Assembly (NCBI GenBank): GCA_031253835.1
Contig: JAIRVP010000059.1
Location: 1 to 58,277 of the forward strand
Source: Burkholderia sp.
GTDB taxonomy: Bacteria; Pseudomonadota; Gammaproteobacteria; Burkholderiales; Burkholderiaceae
Direction of reading: 5' to 3'
Length of the DNA stretch: 58,277 nucleotides
Shown: one piece after another, positions 42,064-50,997 of the stretch
Position numbering within the stretch: position 1 is the first letter of the stretch
Layout of the letters: each line of letters begins with the position of its first letter
The notes under the pieces: model-generated
The model's input: only the letters and a program-made list of their open reading frames with translations
What the model was told of the DNA's origin: nothing
Database searches by the model: none
Position numbers and translations under genes: made by a program

Positions 42064-42843
42064 TCACGCGGTCAGATGCGCTGCAAACCCGACCTTCCCC
42101 GGCGCGATCTCGTCCTTCAGCGTCAGCGCCGGGATCGCGTAGTCACCCGCGTTCTGCCGACGGAACGGAATCGGCGGCGTGGCCCACAGAGCGTCGAGAC
42201 GCAGGCCGAGCGCCGCACGCGTTTCGTCGAACCGCGCGTCGTTCATCTTGCCCGTCCGGTAGATCACGAACGGCGGCAGCACGTCGAACCCCGGGTAATA
42301 CAGCACGCCGTGCTGGATCGGGAACAGCACGTCGTCGATCGGCCCGTTGATGCCGCGCGCGCTGTAGTGCGATTCCCACCCGCCCGTCGTGACGATCACC
42401 ATCGCCCGCTTGCCGGCAAACATCCCTTCGCCGTAGCGATCGCCCCAGTGCGTATCGGAATGCTCGCCGACGCCGTACGCAAAACCGTACGCATACACCC
42501 GCTCGAACCAGCCCTTCATGATCGCCGGCATCGAGAACCACCACAGCGGAAACTGCAGGATCACCGCGTCGGCCCACTTCAGCTTCTCCTGCTCGCGCGC
42601 GATGTCGTCGCTTTGCGTGCCGGCCGCGAATGCGCGTTTCGAGTCGAGCGACGGATCGAACCGCGCGTCGGGCGCGCGATCGGTCACGTCGTTCGCGTCG
42701 AATGCCGCCTTCCAGTTCATCGCATACAGGTCGGTCACCTGCACCGCGTGGCCGGCCGCTTCGAGATGCGCGACCGCGAAGTCGCGCAGCGCGCCGTTCA
42801 GCGAACGCGGTTCGGGATGGGCATACACGATCAGCACATTCAT
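42064..42843 (-). CDS. Flavodoxin-fold NAD(P)H quinone oxidoreductase
   Basis: 259 residues. The N-terminus MNVLIVYAHPEPRSLNGALRD and the LQFPLWWFSMPAIMKGWFER segment are hallmarks of the flavodoxin_2/NQO1-like family, which binds FMN or FAD and reduces quinones or nitroaromatics by two electrons. The start is ATG 42843 with GGAG eight bases upstream; a GTG at 42852 is an alternative. It is divergent from a LysR gene, which probably controls it. Confidence 0.87.
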   Translation of the reverse strand: MNVLIVYAHPEPRSLNGALRDFAVAHLEAAGHAVQVTDLYAMNWKAAFDANDVTDRAPDARFDPSLDSKRAFAAGTQSDDIAREQEKLKWADAVILQFPLWWFSMPAIMKGWFERVYAYGFAYGVGEHSDTHWGDRYGEGMFAGKRAMVIVTTGGWESHYSARGINGPIDDVLFPIQHGVLYYPGFDVLPPFVIYRTGKMNDARFDETRAALGLRLDALWATPPIPFRRQNAGDYAIPALTLKDEIAPGKVGFAAHLTA

Positions 42844-42913
42844 TTTCGTCACTCCGTGGATTGAATGACTGCAGGATGCCGCCGTCGACGGTATATTTGA
42901 AATGAATTCCTGA

Positions 42914-42926
42914 TATGCCAGGCATA
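42914..42926. promoter_or_regulatory. 13-bp palindrome before the LysR start
   Basis: TATGCC-A-GGCATA is a perfect palindrome ending three bases before the ATG at 42930 and lies between the divergent quinone reductase and LysR genes. It fits an autoregulatory LysR recognition site and argues against the upstream start at 42915, which lies inside it. Confidence 0.5.
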
Positions 42927-42929
42927 ACC

Positions 42930-43823
42930 ATGAATAATCTCAGACGGCTCGATCTGAACCTGCTCGTCACGCTGGACGTGCTGCTCGCCGAACACAACGT
43001 CACGCGCGCGGCCGAGAAGCTGAACATGTCGCAACCGTCGGTGAGCGTGCAGCTGCAGAAACTGCGCGACGTGTTCGGCGATCCGCTGCTGCTGCCGGGG
43101 CCGCGCGGGATGCGGCCGACCGCGCGCGCGGAAGCGCTGCGCGAGCCGTTGCGCGATGCGCTCGAAGCGGTCGAGCGCGCGGTGATTCCGGCCACGCCGT
43201 TCGATCCCGCGACCGCGACGCACACGTGGCGCGTGGCCGCGACCGACTACGGCGAATCGACGATCGTGCTGCCCGCGCTGAACACGCTGCGTTCGGCCGC
43301 GCCCGGTACGCGGCTCGCCGTCGTCGAACTCGTGCCGCCGCGCATCGATCGGGATGCCGAACGAAACGGCATCGACCTCGCGTTCCATACGACCGAGGGG
43401 TCGCCGCCCGGCATGCGGCGCCTGCCGCTGTTCGTCGAGCGTTACGTGCTGATCGGCCGCGCCGGGCATCCGAAGCTGAAGCGGCGCCCGACGCTCGCGC
43501 AGTTCGGCACGCTCGAACACGTGATCGTGTCGCCCGACGGCGGCGGCTTCTTCGGCGTGACGGACGAAGCGCTCGCGAAGGTCGGCGCCGCACGACGCGT
43601 CGTGCTGTCGGTGCCGCACTTCCTGTTCGTGATGTCGGCCGTCGCGAGCACCGATCTCGTCGCGATGCTGCCCGAGCGGCTGGTGCGCGACATACCCGCG
43701 CTGCGCGTCGTGGACGCGCCGGTCGAGGTGCCCGGCTATGAAATGTCGATGCTGTGGCACGAACGTGTGCATCGCGACCCGGCACATCGCTGGCTGCGGG
43801 AGACCATTGCGGCGGCGGTGTAA
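42930..43823 (+). CDS. LysR-family regulator, divergent from the quinone reductase
   Basis: 297 residues. HTH in LDLNLLVTLDVLLAEHNVTR and AAEKLNMSQPSVSVQLQKLR, followed by FGDPLLLPGPRGM and a ligand-binding domain. This N-terminus is typical of the NodD/LinR-like branch. The start at 42930 is preferred over 42915 because of the palindrome at 42914-42926. Probable regulator of the adjacent flavodoxin-fold enzyme. Confidence 0.85.
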   Translation: MNNLRRLDLNLLVTLDVLLAEHNVTRAAEKLNMSQPSVSVQLQKLRDVFGDPLLLPGPRGMRPTARAEALREPLRDALEAVERAVIPATPFDPATATHTWRVAATDYGESTIVLPALNTLRSAAPGTRLAVVELVPPRIDRDAERNGIDLAFHTTEGSPPGMRRLPLFVERYVLIGRAGHPKLKRRPTLAQFGTLEHVIVSPDGGGFFGVTDEALAKVGAARRVVLSVPHFLFVMSAVASTDLVAMLPERLVRDIPALRVVDAPVEVPGYEMSMLWHERVHRDPAHRWLRETIAAAV

Positions 43824-43889
43824 TCCGTTCGCCCGATCGGTACGGCCGCCCGCCTCCATCGCCGCTGCACAAAATCCTTTATCCGGGGC

Positions 43890-43925
43890 TTGAAACCGCG
43901 CCAAACACTGTATATATTTACAGTG
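43890..43925 (+). promoter_or_regulatory. Sigma-70 promoter overlapped by a LexA (SOS) box
   Basis: TTGAAA (43890-43895), a 17-base spacer and TATATT (43913-43918) form a near-consensus promoter. Over the -10 lies CTGT-N8-ACAG (43908-43923) inside the 20-bp symmetric CACTG...CAGTG (43906-43925). This is the LexA operator pattern of beta- and gamma-proteobacteria. The box ends 62 bases before the ATG of the next gene. Confidence 0.85.
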
Positions 43926-43987
43926 CTTTTGCACCATTTGACCCGAATTCCGTCATCCACAGACGAACGGACTTTTGTGAGGCGACC

Positions 43988-44392
43988 ATGTTCCAGGCAT
44001 CCGCATTCGATCCCGAGCAACCCGGCTTCAATCCCGTCCACTTCGAGCGCGCCGCGCAGCGGGCGGTCGTCGATCTGCAGCGTGTCGCAGGCGGCCCCGC
44101 GCAGCGGGCGCTCGGCCTGCGGCGCCGCACTCATCCCGCGGCTGTCCGCACGATGAGCTGGCAGGCGCTGCTGAACGTCGAGGAGCTGGCATTCTCGAAT
44201 GCCGGCTTCCTGAACCGCAACGATCCGGCCGTCGTCGACGCGTTCATCCGGCTGCGCGACAGCCGGATGGTCGCCGCTGACGTCGATGAACCGGTCGACT
44301 GGCGCCGCGACGACGACGACCTGCCGGCCATCTACCTGATCGTCAAGGCGATGCTCGACGCGGAAGAGGAAGAACGGGCCGAAGCGGCCTGA
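43988..44392 (+). CDS. Uncharacterised protein with an SOS-type promoter
   Basis: 134 residues, no signal peptide or membrane segment. The first half is basic and Arg-rich (FERAAQRAVVDLQRVAGGPA, then LRRRTHPAAV). A middle helix follows (MSWQALLNVEELAFSNAGFL), then a strongly acidic end (VDWRRDDDDLPAIYLIVKAM, then DAEEEERAEAA). The family was not recognised. An AGG-containing site precedes the ATG. The promoter at 43890-43925 carries a perfect LexA-type box over the -10, so expression is probably induced by DNA damage (inference). It is monocistronic and convergent with fadH, whose stop is 13 bases away. Confidence 0.7.
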   Translation: MFQASAFDPEQPGFNPVHFERAAQRAVVDLQRVAGGPAQRALGLRRRTHPAAVRTMSWQALLNVEELAFSNAGFLNRNDPAVVDAFIRLRDSRMVAADVDEPVDWRRDDDDLPAIYLIVKAMLDAEEEERAEAA

Positions 44393-44405
44393 GCCGCGCC
44401 GGCCG

Positions 44406-46439
44406 TTACAGCCGCGCCGCGAGGCGCGCGCCCTGATCGATCGCGCGCTTCGCATCGAGTTCGGCGGCCAGTTCCGCGCCGCCGATCAGGTGCACCGAGC
44501 GCCCGGCCGCCTGCAGCGGCGCGAGCAGCGCGCGCTGCGGCTCCTGCCCCGTGCAGAGCACGATCGTGTCGGCTTCGATCAGTTCGTGATCGGTGCGCTG
44601 CTCGCCGTACGACACGTGCAGCCCGCGCGCGTCGATCCGCTCGTAGTTCACGCCGCCGATCATCTTCACCTGCTTCATCTTCAGCGTCGCGCGGTGAATC
44701 CAGCCGGTCGTCTTGCCGAGCCCCTTGCCGAGCGGCGCGGCCTTGCGCTGCAGCAGCGTCACTTCACGCGCGGGCGCCGGGACCTGCGCGCGCGTCACGC
44801 CGCCGCGCGTCGCGGCCGGGTCGGTCACGCCCCACTCGGCCTTCCACGCTTCCAGGTCGAGCGCCGGCGATTCGCCGTCCTGCACCAGATATTCGGCGAC
44901 ATCGAAGCCGATCCCGCCCGCGCCGACCACCGCGACGCGCCGGCCGACCGGCTGCTTGCCGGCGAGCACGTCGATATAGCTGAGCACGTTCGGGCCGTCC
45001 TGCCCCGGAATCTTCGGGTCGCGCGGCGCGACGCCCGTCGCGAGCACGATCTCGTCGTAGCCGCCCGCGATCAGGTCGCTCGCATCGACGCGGCGGTTCA
45101 GGTGCAGGTTCACGCCGGTCAGCTCGACCTGGCGGCCGAAGTAGCTCAGCGCTTCGTGAAACTCTTCCTTGCCCGGCACCTGCTTCGCCATGTTGAACTG
45201 GCCGCCGATTTCCGCCGCACCGTCGAACAGGTCGACATGATGGCCGCGCTGCGCGAGCACGGTCGAGCATGAGAGCCCGGCCGGCCCCGCGCCGACCACC
45301 GCGATGCGCTTCGGTTGCTGCACGGGCGTGTATGTCAGTTCCGTCTCGTGGCACGCGCGCGGATTCAGCAGGCACGACGCGATCTTGTTCTTGAACGCGT
45401 GATCAAGACACGCCTGGTTGCAGCCGATGCAGGTGTTGATCTCGTCGGCGCGGCCCTGCGCGGCCTTCACGACGAATTCGGCATCGGCGAGCAGCGGGCG
45501 CGCCATCGACACCATGTCCGCGCAGCCGTCCGCGAGGATCTGCTCGGCCACTTCCGGCCGGTTGATCCGGTTGGTCGTCACGAGCGGAATGCCGACCTCG
45601 CCCTTCATCTTCTTCGTCACCCACGCGAACGCGCCGCGCGGCACCGACGTCGCGATCGTCGGCACACGCGCCTCGTGCCAGCCGATCCCCGTGTTGATGA
45701 TCGTCGCGCCCGCGCGCTCGACGGCCTTCGCGAGCTGCACGGTTTCGTTCCAGTCGCTGCCGTCCGGAATCAGGTCGAGCATCGACAGCCGGTAGATCAG
45801 GATGAAATCGCGGCCCACCGCTTCGCGCGTGCGCTCGATGATCTCGATCGGCAGGCGGATGCGGTTCTCGTACGAACCGCCCCACTGGTCGGTGCGCTTG
45901 TTCGTATGCATCGAGATGAACTGGTTGATCAGGTAGCCCTCGGAGCCCATGATCTCGACGCCGTCGTAGCCGGCTTCGCGCGCGAGCTTCGCGCAGCGCA
46001 CGAACGCGCGGATCTGCCGCTCGACGCCGCCCGCGCTCAACTCATGCGGCGCGAACGGCGAGATCGGCGACTTGATCTTCGACGGCGCGACCGCGAACGG
46101 GTGATAGCCGTAGCGGCCCGTATGCAGGATCTGCAGCGCGATCTTGCCGTCCTCCGCGTGCACGGCCCCCGTGATCTCGCGGTGCCGGCGCGCGGCGGCG
46201 GACGTCATCAGCGTGCCGCCGAACGGCTTGGTCCAGCCGGCCACGTTCGGCGCGAAGCCGCCCGTCACGATCAGGCCGACGCCGCCGCGTGCGCGTTCGG
46301 CGAAATATTCGGCGAGGCGCGGCAGCGTCTTGCGGCTGTCTTCGAGGCCCGTGTGCATCGAGCCCATCAGCACGCGGTTCTTCAGCGTCGTGAAGCCCAG
46401 GTCGAGCGGCGCGAGCAGGTGGGGAAAGGAGGTTGTCAT
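44406..46439 (-). CDS. fadH: NADPH-dependent 2,4-dienoyl-CoA reductase
   Basis: 677 residues, standard FadH size. An N-terminal Old-Yellow-Enzyme FMN barrel (1 to about 330), a [4Fe-4S] cluster motif in CIGCNQACLDHAF with a further Cys in SCLLNPRAC, then FAD/NADPH domains starting at RIAVVGAGPAGLSCSTVLAQ. It reduces 2,4-dienoyl-CoA intermediates of unsaturated fatty acid beta-oxidation. Catalytic Tyr/His candidates lie around YDGVEIMGSEGYLINQF. No neighbouring fatty-acid genes; monocistronic. There is little Shine-Dalgarno before the ATG. Confidence 0.93.
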   Translation of the reverse strand: MTTSFPHLLAPLDLGFTTLKNRVLMGSMHTGLEDSRKTLPRLAEYFAERARGGVGLIVTGGFAPNVAGWTKPFGGTLMTSAAARRHREITGAVHAEDGKIALQILHTGRYGYHPFAVAPSKIKSPISPFAPHELSAGGVERQIRAFVRCAKLAREAGYDGVEIMGSEGYLINQFISMHTNKRTDQWGGSYENRIRLPIEIIERTREAVGRDFILIYRLSMLDLIPDGSDWNETVQLAKAVERAGATIINTGIGWHEARVPTIATSVPRGAFAWVTKKMKGEVGIPLVTTNRINRPEVAEQILADGCADMVSMARPLLADAEFVVKAAQGRADEINTCIGCNQACLDHAFKNKIASCLLNPRACHETELTYTPVQQPKRIAVVGAGPAGLSCSTVLAQRGHHVDLFDGAAEIGGQFNMAKQVPGKEEFHEALSYFGRQVELTGVNLHLNRRVDASDLIAGGYDEIVLATGVAPRDPKIPGQDGPNVLSYIDVLAGKQPVGRRVAVVGAGGIGFDVAEYLVQDGESPALDLEAWKAEWGVTDPAATRGGVTRAQVPAPAREVTLLQRKAAPLGKGLGKTTGWIHRATLKMKQVKMIGGVNYERIDARGLHVSYGEQRTDHELIEADTIVLCTGQEPQRALLAPLQAAGRSVHLIGGAELAAELDAKRAIDQGARLAARL

Positions 46440-46541
46440 GATGGTTCAGCCCAGAGTCGATGCCTGCCATCGTAGGCGCGCGCCGCCTTGAGCGTGAGGG
46501 GGCAAACAGCCATAATGCTTGTCATTTCCGGCCAAAACGAC

Positions 46542-47597
46542 ATGACCTCGCCACTCGCCAAGGACCGCCTCGGGCTGCGCCGGCCGACGATTCCGGTTGC
46601 CTATACGCGCCTGCTGCTGCAGGCGCTGGCCGCGCGCGGCGTCGACCTGGCCGCCGTGCGCGCCGGCACCGGCCTGCGCGACGCGGTGCTGGCCGAACCG
46701 GACGCGCGCGTCGCGCCGTCGCAATGGGGCCGGCTCGTGCTCAATGCGATCGAGATCGGCGGCGATCCGGGCATCGGGCTCGCGTTCGGGCTGCTGCTGA
46801 AGCCGACCGTGCACGGCTTTCTCGGCTACGCGACGCTGACCGCGCGGGACATCCGCGAAGCGCTGTCCGTCACGCAGCGCTACTTCCGGATGCGCAACCG
46901 CCAGTACCGGCTGACCTATGCGGAAGACGCACACGGCGCGACGCTCGAGCTGCACGGCGTGCAGGCGAGCCCCGTGCTGCAGCATCACGTGATGTTCGAA
47001 TTCGTGCTGACGGGGCTCGCGCAGAACATCTCGCAATGGGCCGGGCGCGCGTCGCCGCCGATCAGGCTGCGGTTCGCGTGGCCGGAGCCTGCGTATTTCG
47101 CGCGCTATCGCGACCAGCTGCCGCCGGTGGAATTCGGCTGCGCGGCCAACGCGCTGTGGATCGCGCGCGACGTGCTCGACTGGCCGCTGCCGCTCGCCGA
47201 CGAAGTCGCGCACCGGCAGGCGCTCGTGCAGGTCGAGCGCGAATATGCGCAGGTGCGGCAGGAAGAAGGCGATCTGGTCGAGCGCGTGCGTGCGGAGCTG
47301 GCGCGCGCGGCAGGCGATTACCCGGGGCCGGACACGCTCGCCGACGCATTGCTCGTATCGACGCGCACGCTGCGGCGCCGGCTGGAGGAAGCCGGGTCGA
47401 GCTATCGGCAGTTGCTCGACGAAGCGCGGTTTCGCGACGCGAAGCAGTTGCTCGCCGCGTCGGATCTCGACCTGAAGACGATCGCCGAGCGGCTGCAATT
47501 CACCGACCCGGCGAATTTCACGCGCGCGTTCCGGCGCTGGGCCGGGCAGACGCCGAGCGCGTATCGGGACGCGGCGGCTGCCACGGCACGCGAGTAA
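46542..47597 (+). CDS. AraC-family regulator with arabinose-binding-like N-domain
   Basis: 351 residues from ATG 46542; ATG 46515 or TTG 46488 are possible longer starts, none with a clear ribosome-binding site. The N-terminal domain PVAYTRLLLQALAARGVDLA and the HGFLGYATLTARDIREALSV block identify the OruR/ArgR-like AraC subgroup with the PF12625 effector domain. The C-terminal HTH (TLADALLVSTRTLRRRLEEA and AERLQFTDPANFTRAFRRWA) is intact. It is divergent from fadH (102-base gap) and convergent with the aconitase X genes, so fadH is a possible target. Confidence 0.85.
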   Translation: MTSPLAKDRLGLRRPTIPVAYTRLLLQALAARGVDLAAVRAGTGLRDAVLAEPDARVAPSQWGRLVLNAIEIGGDPGIGLAFGLLLKPTVHGFLGYATLTARDIREALSVTQRYFRMRNRQYRLTYAEDAHGATLELHGVQASPVLQHHVMFEFVLTGLAQNISQWAGRASPPIRLRFAWPEPAYFARYRDQLPPVEFGCAANALWIARDVLDWPLPLADEVAHRQALVQVEREYAQVRQEEGDLVERVRAELARAAGDYPGPDTLADALLVSTRTLRRRLEEAGSSYRQLLDEARFRDAKQLLAASDLDLKTIAERLQFTDPANFTRAFRRWAGQTPSAYRDAAAATARE

Positions 47598-47621
47598 AAC
47601 CGGAATCTCGCGCGCGATACG

Positions 47622-48071
47622 TCAGCCGCCGACGACGATCCGCGCCCCCCCATCGCCCTCGCCCGCGTCGATCCGCACATCGCCGGTCGCGGCGACGATC
47701 GCGTCGTACACGTCGTCGGTCACGCACACCACCGGCACCGCGATCGCATACAGCTCGGCGGCGACGATCGCGCCGATCGAGATGATCAGGTCGCGCTCCT
47801 TCAGCACGATTGCGACCGGCCCCGTGCCGTGGCGCACGGCTTCCGCGAGCACGCTGCTGCTCGAACTCGAACCCTTCGCGTGCGGCATCACCATCACTTT
47901 GCCGGCGAGACTCGCACCGGCCTGTGGATGGCCGCGATCGACGATCCTGCCCGCGCCCGAGTCGTAACCGCCCCAGAAGCTGAGCGGCTTGTCGAGCACG
48001 AAGGGCCGCGCACACGCGCTGCCCGGCACGAGCGTGTCGCCCGTCAGTATCTTGCCCGTCGCGTCAGTCAT
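47622..48071 (-). CDS. Aconitase X swivel-domain subunit (DUF126)
   Basis: 149 residues. DUF126 small subunit: the glycine-rich swivel fold with FWGGYDSGAGRIVDRGHPQA and LPHAKGSSSSSS-like sequence (MPHAKGSSSSSSVLAEA here). It partners the DUF521 subunit encoded just upstream; they overlap by eight bases. Bacterial AcnX heterodimers of this kind have been shown to dehydrate cis-3-hydroxy-L-proline to a pyrroline carboxylate. That is the best guess here. No other hydroxyproline catabolic genes are seen adjacent. Confidence 0.85.
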   Translation of the reverse strand: MTDATGKILTGDTLVPGSACARPFVLDKPLSFWGGYDSGAGRIVDRGHPQAGASLAGKVMVMPHAKGSSSSSSVLAEAVRHGTGPVAIVLKERDLIISIGAIVAAELYAIAVPVVCVTDDVYDAIVAATGDVRIDAGEGDGGARIVVGG

Positions 48072-49311
48072 CGAATCGCACCTTTCCTTCGTACGCCGAC
48101 CGCACGCATTCGCGCATGCTGCCGTACGCGACCGTCACGCCGATGTTCGCGGGCGCATACGACGCCCATTTCCCCGAATTGGTCATCACCAGCCCCGACA
48201 GCTGCTTCATCACCGGCGTGATGTACGTGCAGGTGTCGACGACGATCTGGATGCCGCGCGCGGCGAACTTGCCAGCGAGGCCGGCTTCCTCCAGTTCCCA
48301 CAGGATGAAGCGGCTCGTGTTCACGTAGAAATCGCAGGCCGGCTTGCCGTCGAACGCGTCGAGCAGCGTGTCGAGCGTGCGGAATTCGGCCAGCGAGAAA
48401 TGCGGCGTGCCGAGCGCGACCGCGACGAGTGCGTCGCCGGCCGCGCCGTGGTTCAGCGTGCGGCGAATCTCGTCGAGATCGGCCATCGCGACATCGACCG
48501 TGCGTTGCGCCGCGTGCCCGTGCAGCGCGGCGTCGAGCGTCGGCGCCTCGGGTGTGATGCCCACCGCATGAAACAGCGCGACGGCGCCGCTCGATGCAGC
48601 GGCCGCGCCGAGCGCCTTGAGTTCGTCTTCGGTGGTGTCCGCCGGCAGCCCGACGATCGCCGGCACGACCGCACCCGCGATCTTGCCGACAGCCAAGCCG
48701 AGCGCGGCGAAGTAAATGTCGCGCGACGCCAGGCGGCTGAAGTCCGGCGCGTTGAACACGATCCGCGCGGCGCGGTTCGCTTCGACATGCAGCCCCGCAT
48801 ACGGCGCGCGCCCGGTGATCGCGGCGGCCAGGTCGAGAAAATCGCCGTACCGGCTCGTGCGCGCGCCGAGCACCGAATTCGCGAACACGATCGCATTCGA
48901 TTCGGCCCACGCGATCTGCTCGCCTTTCGCGGGACGGTTCTTCAGTTGATACGGTGCGCACGTGAAGCTCGATTCGCAGCCGAGTTGCAGATGCGCGTCC
49001 ATCAGGCGCTGCGCATCGCGCTGGATCGTGCGGTCGCCGTGGTACAGCTCGGGATGGATCAGGTCGAGCGACCCGACGTTCAGCGTGGTCGGCACCGCGA
49101 CCTTCGCGCCGGTATCGACGAAATACTCGACGAAGTCGAGGCTCGTCTGGCCGTGATAAAGACAGCCGTCGATATGGGCCGACGTAATGTCGATCAGGTG
49201 CGGCGCGGACATCACCTGCGCCGTCCGCGCGACGATCCGCATCGCGCGCGCGACGCCCTCGCCGAAATCCCCGCGCAACATCGCGTCGTCGCGGTCACTC
49301 AACTGCAGCAT
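48064..49311 (-). CDS. Aconitase X catalytic subunit (DUF521)
   Basis: 415 residues. DUF521 family: the SAHIDGCLYHGQTSLDFVEY N-terminus, the LQLGCESSFTCAPY block with Cys residues for the iron or Fe-S site, WAESNAIVFANSVLGARTSR, and the C-terminal DTCTYITP and MTNSGKWASYAPA motifs. All expected blocks look intact. With the small subunit it should form an AcnX enzyme, probably cis-3-hydroxy-L-proline dehydratase or a relative. The nearest upstream minus-strand gene is marR, separated by a terminator, so this is a two-gene unit. Confidence 0.87.
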   Translation of the reverse strand: MLQLSDRDDAMLRGDFGEGVARAMRIVARTAQVMSAPHLIDITSAHIDGCLYHGQTSLDFVEYFVDTGAKVAVPTTLNVGSLDLIHPELYHGDRTIQRDAQRLMDAHLQLGCESSFTCAPYQLKNRPAKGEQIAWAESNAIVFANSVLGARTSRYGDFLDLAAAITGRAPYAGLHVEANRAARIVFNAPDFSRLASRDIYFAALGLAVGKIAGAVVPAIVGLPADTTEDELKALGAAAASSGAVALFHAVGITPEAPTLDAALHGHAAQRTVDVAMADLDEIRRTLNHGAAGDALVAVALGTPHFSLAEFRTLDTLLDAFDGKPACDFYVNTSRFILWELEEAGLAGKFAARGIQIVVDTCTYITPVMKQLSGLVMTNSGKWASYAPANIGVTVAYGSMRECVRSAYEGKVRFDD

Positions 49312-49384
49312 CGGTTGCTCCTCGTGACTCGGGCGGCGGCGCCGGCCCGTGAAATCCGTCAGAGGACTCTACAACTGGAAATAA

Positions 49385-49418
49385 AAACTGTCCAGATCGG
49401 CGCCGATCCGGACAGTTT
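49385..49418 (-). terminator. Terminator of the marR gene
   Basis: AAACTGTCC (49385-49393) and GGACAGTTT (49410-49418) continue inward through the ATCGGC/GCCGAT helix with one mismatch. On the minus strand it is followed by more U-rich sequence. It ends the first marR transcript before the aconitase X operon. Confidence 0.85.
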
Positions 49419-49484
49419 CAAAACCAATTGACGCGATGCAAAGCTGCCAAGGCGATCGATGGCTCGAATTCCGCTCCAGTTCGC

Positions 49485-49913
49485 CTAGCGTGCCGCGGTC
49501 AGGCTGAACAGCTCACCGCGCAACGCCTTCGCGCGATCGCGGCCGAACTGCATCTCGAATTCGTCCTGCGCGGCCTGCCACGCGACTTTCGCCTGCGCGA
49601 ACGTGCGCTCGCCGAGCTTCGTCAGGTGCAGCGCGTGCGCGCGCGCATCGTGCTCGGACGCGACCGTCGCGACGTAACCGTCGCGCTGCAGCGGCTTCAG
49701 CGCGCGCAGCAGCGTCGTGCGATCCATCACGAGCGTGTCGGCGAGTTCGCTCATCAACAGGCCGGGCCGGTACGTGAGGTTCGCCATGATCGAGAACTGC
49801 GCGGGCGTGACGCCGACCGGGGCCAGATGGCGTTCGTACAGTTGCGTGACGAAGCGCGCCGCCTGACGCAGCGCGAGGCAGTTGCACGCTTGGGCAATCG
49901 AGGTGTCGTTCAT
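49485..49913 (-). CDS. MarR-family regulator (first copy)
   Basis: 142 residues. Winged HTH with the recognition region MSELADTLVMDRTTLLRALK and the wing SEHDARAHALHLTKLG. It is clearly paralogous to the second MarR at 51001-51438 (shared RQAAR, YER, GVTP-Q-SI, LLRALKPL, WRAAQ/WQAAQ). The start at 49913 (MNDTSIA) fits; the longer frame to 50006 crosses the operator at 49928-49941. It is divergent from a LysR gene; the operator motif lies between them. Confidence 0.88.
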   Translation of the reverse strand: MNDTSIAQACNCLALRQAARFVTQLYERHLAPVGVTPAQFSIMANLTYRPGLLMSELADTLVMDRTTLLRALKPLQRDGYVATVASEHDARAHALHLTKLGERTFAQAKVAWQAAQDEFEMQFGRDRAKALRGELFSLTAAR

Positions 49914-49927
49914 GTTCGGCAATTTAT

Positions 49928-49941
49928 ATGTGCATATGCAT
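49928..49941. promoter_or_regulatory. MarR-type operator 1
   Basis: ATGTGCATATGCAT, with the perfect 10-bp palindrome TGCATATGCA at 49931-49940. It lies 15 bases upstream of the first marR start and 64 bases upstream of the LysR start. The same word recurs at 50999 and 51480. Confidence 0.7.
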
Positions 49942-50004
49942 AAAGTCAATGTACACTCCGCCGTAACCAGGCCGGCGGCCGGCCCTCGCGTCAAGGAGAC
50001 GGAC

Positions 50005-50925
50005 ATGGACTACATCGACAAGCTGCGGATTTTCCGGTCGGTGGTGGAGATGCGCAGCTTCACGCGCGCCGCCGACATGCACGGCCTTGCGCGACCGGTC
50101 GTGTCGCGCGCGGTCGCCGACCTGGAGGCGCGCTTCGGCAGCCGGCTGCTGCACCGGACCACGCGCCAGGTGTCGCTGACCGAAACGGCCGAGCGCATCT
50201 ACGAACGCTGCGCGGCCGTGCTCGACGAACTCGACGCGCTCGAAGTCGAAGCACAGACGCAGACGCGCGAACCCGAGGGCCTGCTGCGCCTCGTCGCGCA
50301 CACGACGGCCGCGCTGAACCGGCTCGTGCCGCTGATCGCCGGCTTCAAGCGCGCGCATCCGAAGGTGCGCCTCGACGTCACGCTGACCGAGCGCCCGGTC
50401 GATCTCGTCGGCGAAGGCTACGACATCGGCATCGTCGTGCCGTACATGCTGACGAGCGAATCGACCGTCGTGCGGCTGGTCGAGCGCATTCCGGTCGTGA
50501 TCGTCGCGACGCCTGCCTACCTGCGCGAACATTCACGCCCCGCGACGCCGGCCGATCTCGCCGATCATCCGTTCGTGCCGCTGTCGCCGTCGCTGCGCCG
50601 GCCCGCGCTGTCGTTCCGCGTCGACGGCGACCTGCTGACCGTGCCGTTCCGCTTCGACATCTCGTCGAACAGCCCCGTCTTCAACCGCGAGATGGTGATG
50701 CACGACTTCGGCATCGGCGTCGTCCCGAAGACGCTCGTCCAGGCCGAACTCGCGTCGGGCACGCTCGTGCAGCTGCTGGCGGACGCCGACCTCGTCGACG
50801 CGTTCGTCGAGATCAAGCTCGCGTACGCGAACCGCGTGCTGTTGCCCGCGAAGGTGAAGGCGTTCATCGACTACACGGCCGCCTATTGCGACCGCGAAGG
50901 CTGGATCGTCCCGGCCGCCGCCTGA
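50005..50925 (+). CDS. LysR-family regulator
   Basis: 306 residues. HTH in YIDKLRIFRSVVEMRSFTRA and ADMHGLARPVVSRAVADLEA, followed by FGSRLLHRTTRQVSLTE and the effector domain, matching the CrgA/AaeR-like branch. AAGGAGA lies before the ATG. It is divergent from marR with operator 1 between them, and upstream of the second marR and the efflux genes in the same direction. Confidence 0.88.
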   Translation: MDYIDKLRIFRSVVEMRSFTRAADMHGLARPVVSRAVADLEARFGSRLLHRTTRQVSLTETAERIYERCAAVLDELDALEVEAQTQTREPEGLLRLVAHTTAALNRLVPLIAGFKRAHPKVRLDVTLTERPVDLVGEGYDIGIVVPYMLTSESTVVRLVERIPVVIVATPAYLREHSRPATPADLADHPFVPLSPSLRRPALSFRVDGDLLTVPFRFDISSNSPVFNREMVMHDFGIGVVPKTLVQAELASGTLVQLLADADLVDAFVEIKLAYANRVLLPAKVKAFIDYTAAYCDREGWIVPAAA

Positions 50926-50997
50926 CGGCGATTGGTACAGCCACGACACCAATCTGATCCTGCCCCGCCCATCGCTTCGCGGCGCCCTGCGCCCTAA

